In this document: piece by piece, positions 63,232 through 64,000 of the stretch | Layout: the number at the start of each line of letters is the position of its first letter | How positions within the stretch are numbered: position 1 is the first letter of the stretch | Assembly (NCBI GenBank): GCA_965223465.1 | Contig: OZ245025.1 | Span: 1,612,001-1,676,000 of the forward strand | Length of the DNA stretch: 64,000 nt | DNA from: JAAELZ01 sp965223465 | Lineage (GTDB): Bacteria; Pseudomonadota; Gammaproteobacteria; Arenicellales; Poriferihabitantaceae | Reading direction: 5' to 3' | Notes under the pieces: generated by a model | Database searches by the model: none | The model's input: the letters and a program-made list of their open reading frames with translations, nothing else | Told to the model about the DNA's origin: nothing | Position numbers and translations under genes: made by a program

Positions 63232-63297
63232 TGCTTATTTATTAAAATTATATTCCCGAGATACGCTTCATACCTATCAAACACGGTATCAAATTAG

Positions 63298-64000
63298 ATG
63301 ACAAACACTTGTGACATTGGCCTTATTGGCCTTGCGGTAATGGGCCAAAATCTGGTCTTAAACATGAATGACCATGGCTATAAAGTAGCGGTTTACAACC
63401 GGACCACCTCCACGGTCGATGCATTTATCGCCGGATCAGCCAAAAATACAGCCGTTGTAGGCACGCATTCTCTGGAAGCGCTGGTGGCGACATTATCAGC
63501 ACCCCGAAAAATCATGTTAATGGTCAGAGCAGGCAATACCGTCGATAGCGTGATTGATCAACTTTTACCTTTACTCGAACCGGGAGATGTCATTATTGAT
63601 GGAGGCAACTCTAACTCTGTCGATACTCAAAGAAGGACTGATGAACTGGAGGCTGCCAATATTTTGTTTGTTGGTGCGGGTATTTCCGGCGGTGAAGACG
63701 GCGCCAGACATGGCCCATCGATTATGCCTGGAGGGCATCCCAAAGCCTGGCCATTGGTTAAAGATATACTGCAGGCGATTGCAGCTAAAACTGATGATGG
63801 CACACCCTGCTGTGACTGGGTAGGGAGTCATGGTGCTGGGCATTTCGTAAAAATGGTACATAACGGTATTGAGTATGGCGATATGCAATTGATCGGGGAA
63901 ACCTACCATTTTATGAAAGATTACCTGGGTATGGACAATAAAGCGATGCAAGCCACCTTCGCGCGTTGGAATAAGGGCGATCTGGGTAGTTATCTGATCG
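63298..64000 (+). CDS. gnd: 6-phosphogluconate dehydrogenase (partial, right edge)
   Basis: Oxidative decarboxylation of 6-phosphogluconate to ribulose 5-phosphate. The first 234 codons are in the window and open to the edge. GLIGLAVMGQNLVLNM is the nucleotide motif, VIIDGGNSNSVDTQRR follows, then the substrate loop GISGGEDGARHGPSIMPGG and the catalytic HFVKMVHNGIEYGDMQL. It should run to about 480 residues beyond the window. It completes the route from gluconate to the pentose phosphate pathway. Confidence 0.93.
   Translation, partial: MTNTCDIGLIGLAVMGQNLVLNMNDHGYKVAVYNRTTSTVDAFIAGSAKNTAVVGTHSLEALVATLSAPRKIMLMVRAGNTVDSVIDQLLPLLEPGDVIIDGGNSNSVDTQRRTDELEAANILFVGAGISGGEDGARHGPSIMPGGHPKAWPLVKDILQAIAAKTDDGTPCCDWVGSHGAGHFVKMVHNGIEYGDMQLIGETYHFMKDYLGMDNKAMQATFARWNKGDLGSYLI

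Overview
The window is a chromosomal segment of a gammaproteobacterium. The evidence is the gene order tRNA-Thr/Tyr/Gly/Thr - tufB - tRNA-Trp - secE - nusG - rplKAJL - rpoBC running on into the str and S10 operons, the pseudomonad-like block birA - coaX - SPOR protein beside those tRNAs, the gammaproteobacterial atp order (atpIBEFHAGDC) next to parAB and rsmG, and the style of the ribosomal and RNA polymerase proteins. I cannot name a genus. Base composition looks moderate by eye.

Layout: 20-23,402 (minus strand) is one continuous block of expression machinery, read right to left: tufB, tRNA-Trp, secE, nusG, rplK, rplA, rplJ, rplL, rpoB, rpoC, then (from a strong promoter at 10,054-10,082) rpsL, rpsG, fusA, tufA, rpsJ, rplC, rplD, rplW, rplB, rpsS, rplV, rpsC, rplP, rpmC, rpsQ, rplN. 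It contains an L10-type leader and two hairpins between rplL and rpoB. Four tRNA genes (23,461-24,144) lead this block. 24,304-26,716 (minus) is birA (no DNA-binding domain) - coaX - SPOR protein. 26,809-31,186 (plus) carries an unusual ispG, ilvD and a cation efflux protein. 31,281-38,940 (minus) holds a GNAT gene and the nine-gene ATP synthase operon. 39,078-43,644 (minus) is folB-folK-rsmG, two unrecognised membrane proteins, parA and parB. plsY and nadA follow on the plus strand.

45,567-51,114 is accessory: a GFA-type zinc protein, a threonine aldolase/asparaginase pair, an epimerase gene broken by one in-frame TAA, short ORFs, a 36-residue signal-peptide-like microprotein with its own promoter, and a lipoprotein aminopeptidase whose start overlaps that of cca.

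52,369-64,000 is a sugar-acid catabolic island around a GntR/FCD regulator. One arm (minus) encodes gluconate 5-dehydrogenase, gluconokinase, L-idonate 5-dehydrogenase and a tartronate-semialdehyde-reductase-like enzyme. The other arm (plus) encodes the regulator, a complete ABC sugar importer, a beta-propeller lactonase, a hydroxypyruvate isomerase and 6-phosphogluconate dehydrogenase (cut by the right edge). Two 19-bp sites of identical design, TGGTAT-N7-ATACCA, sit at the two ends of the shared promoter region and very probably bind the regulator. The genes form a plausible route L-idonate -> 5-ketogluconate -> gluconate -> 6-phosphogluconate -> ribulose 5-phosphate, plus hydroxypyruvate -> tartronate semialdehyde -> glycerate. 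The substrate assignment is inference.
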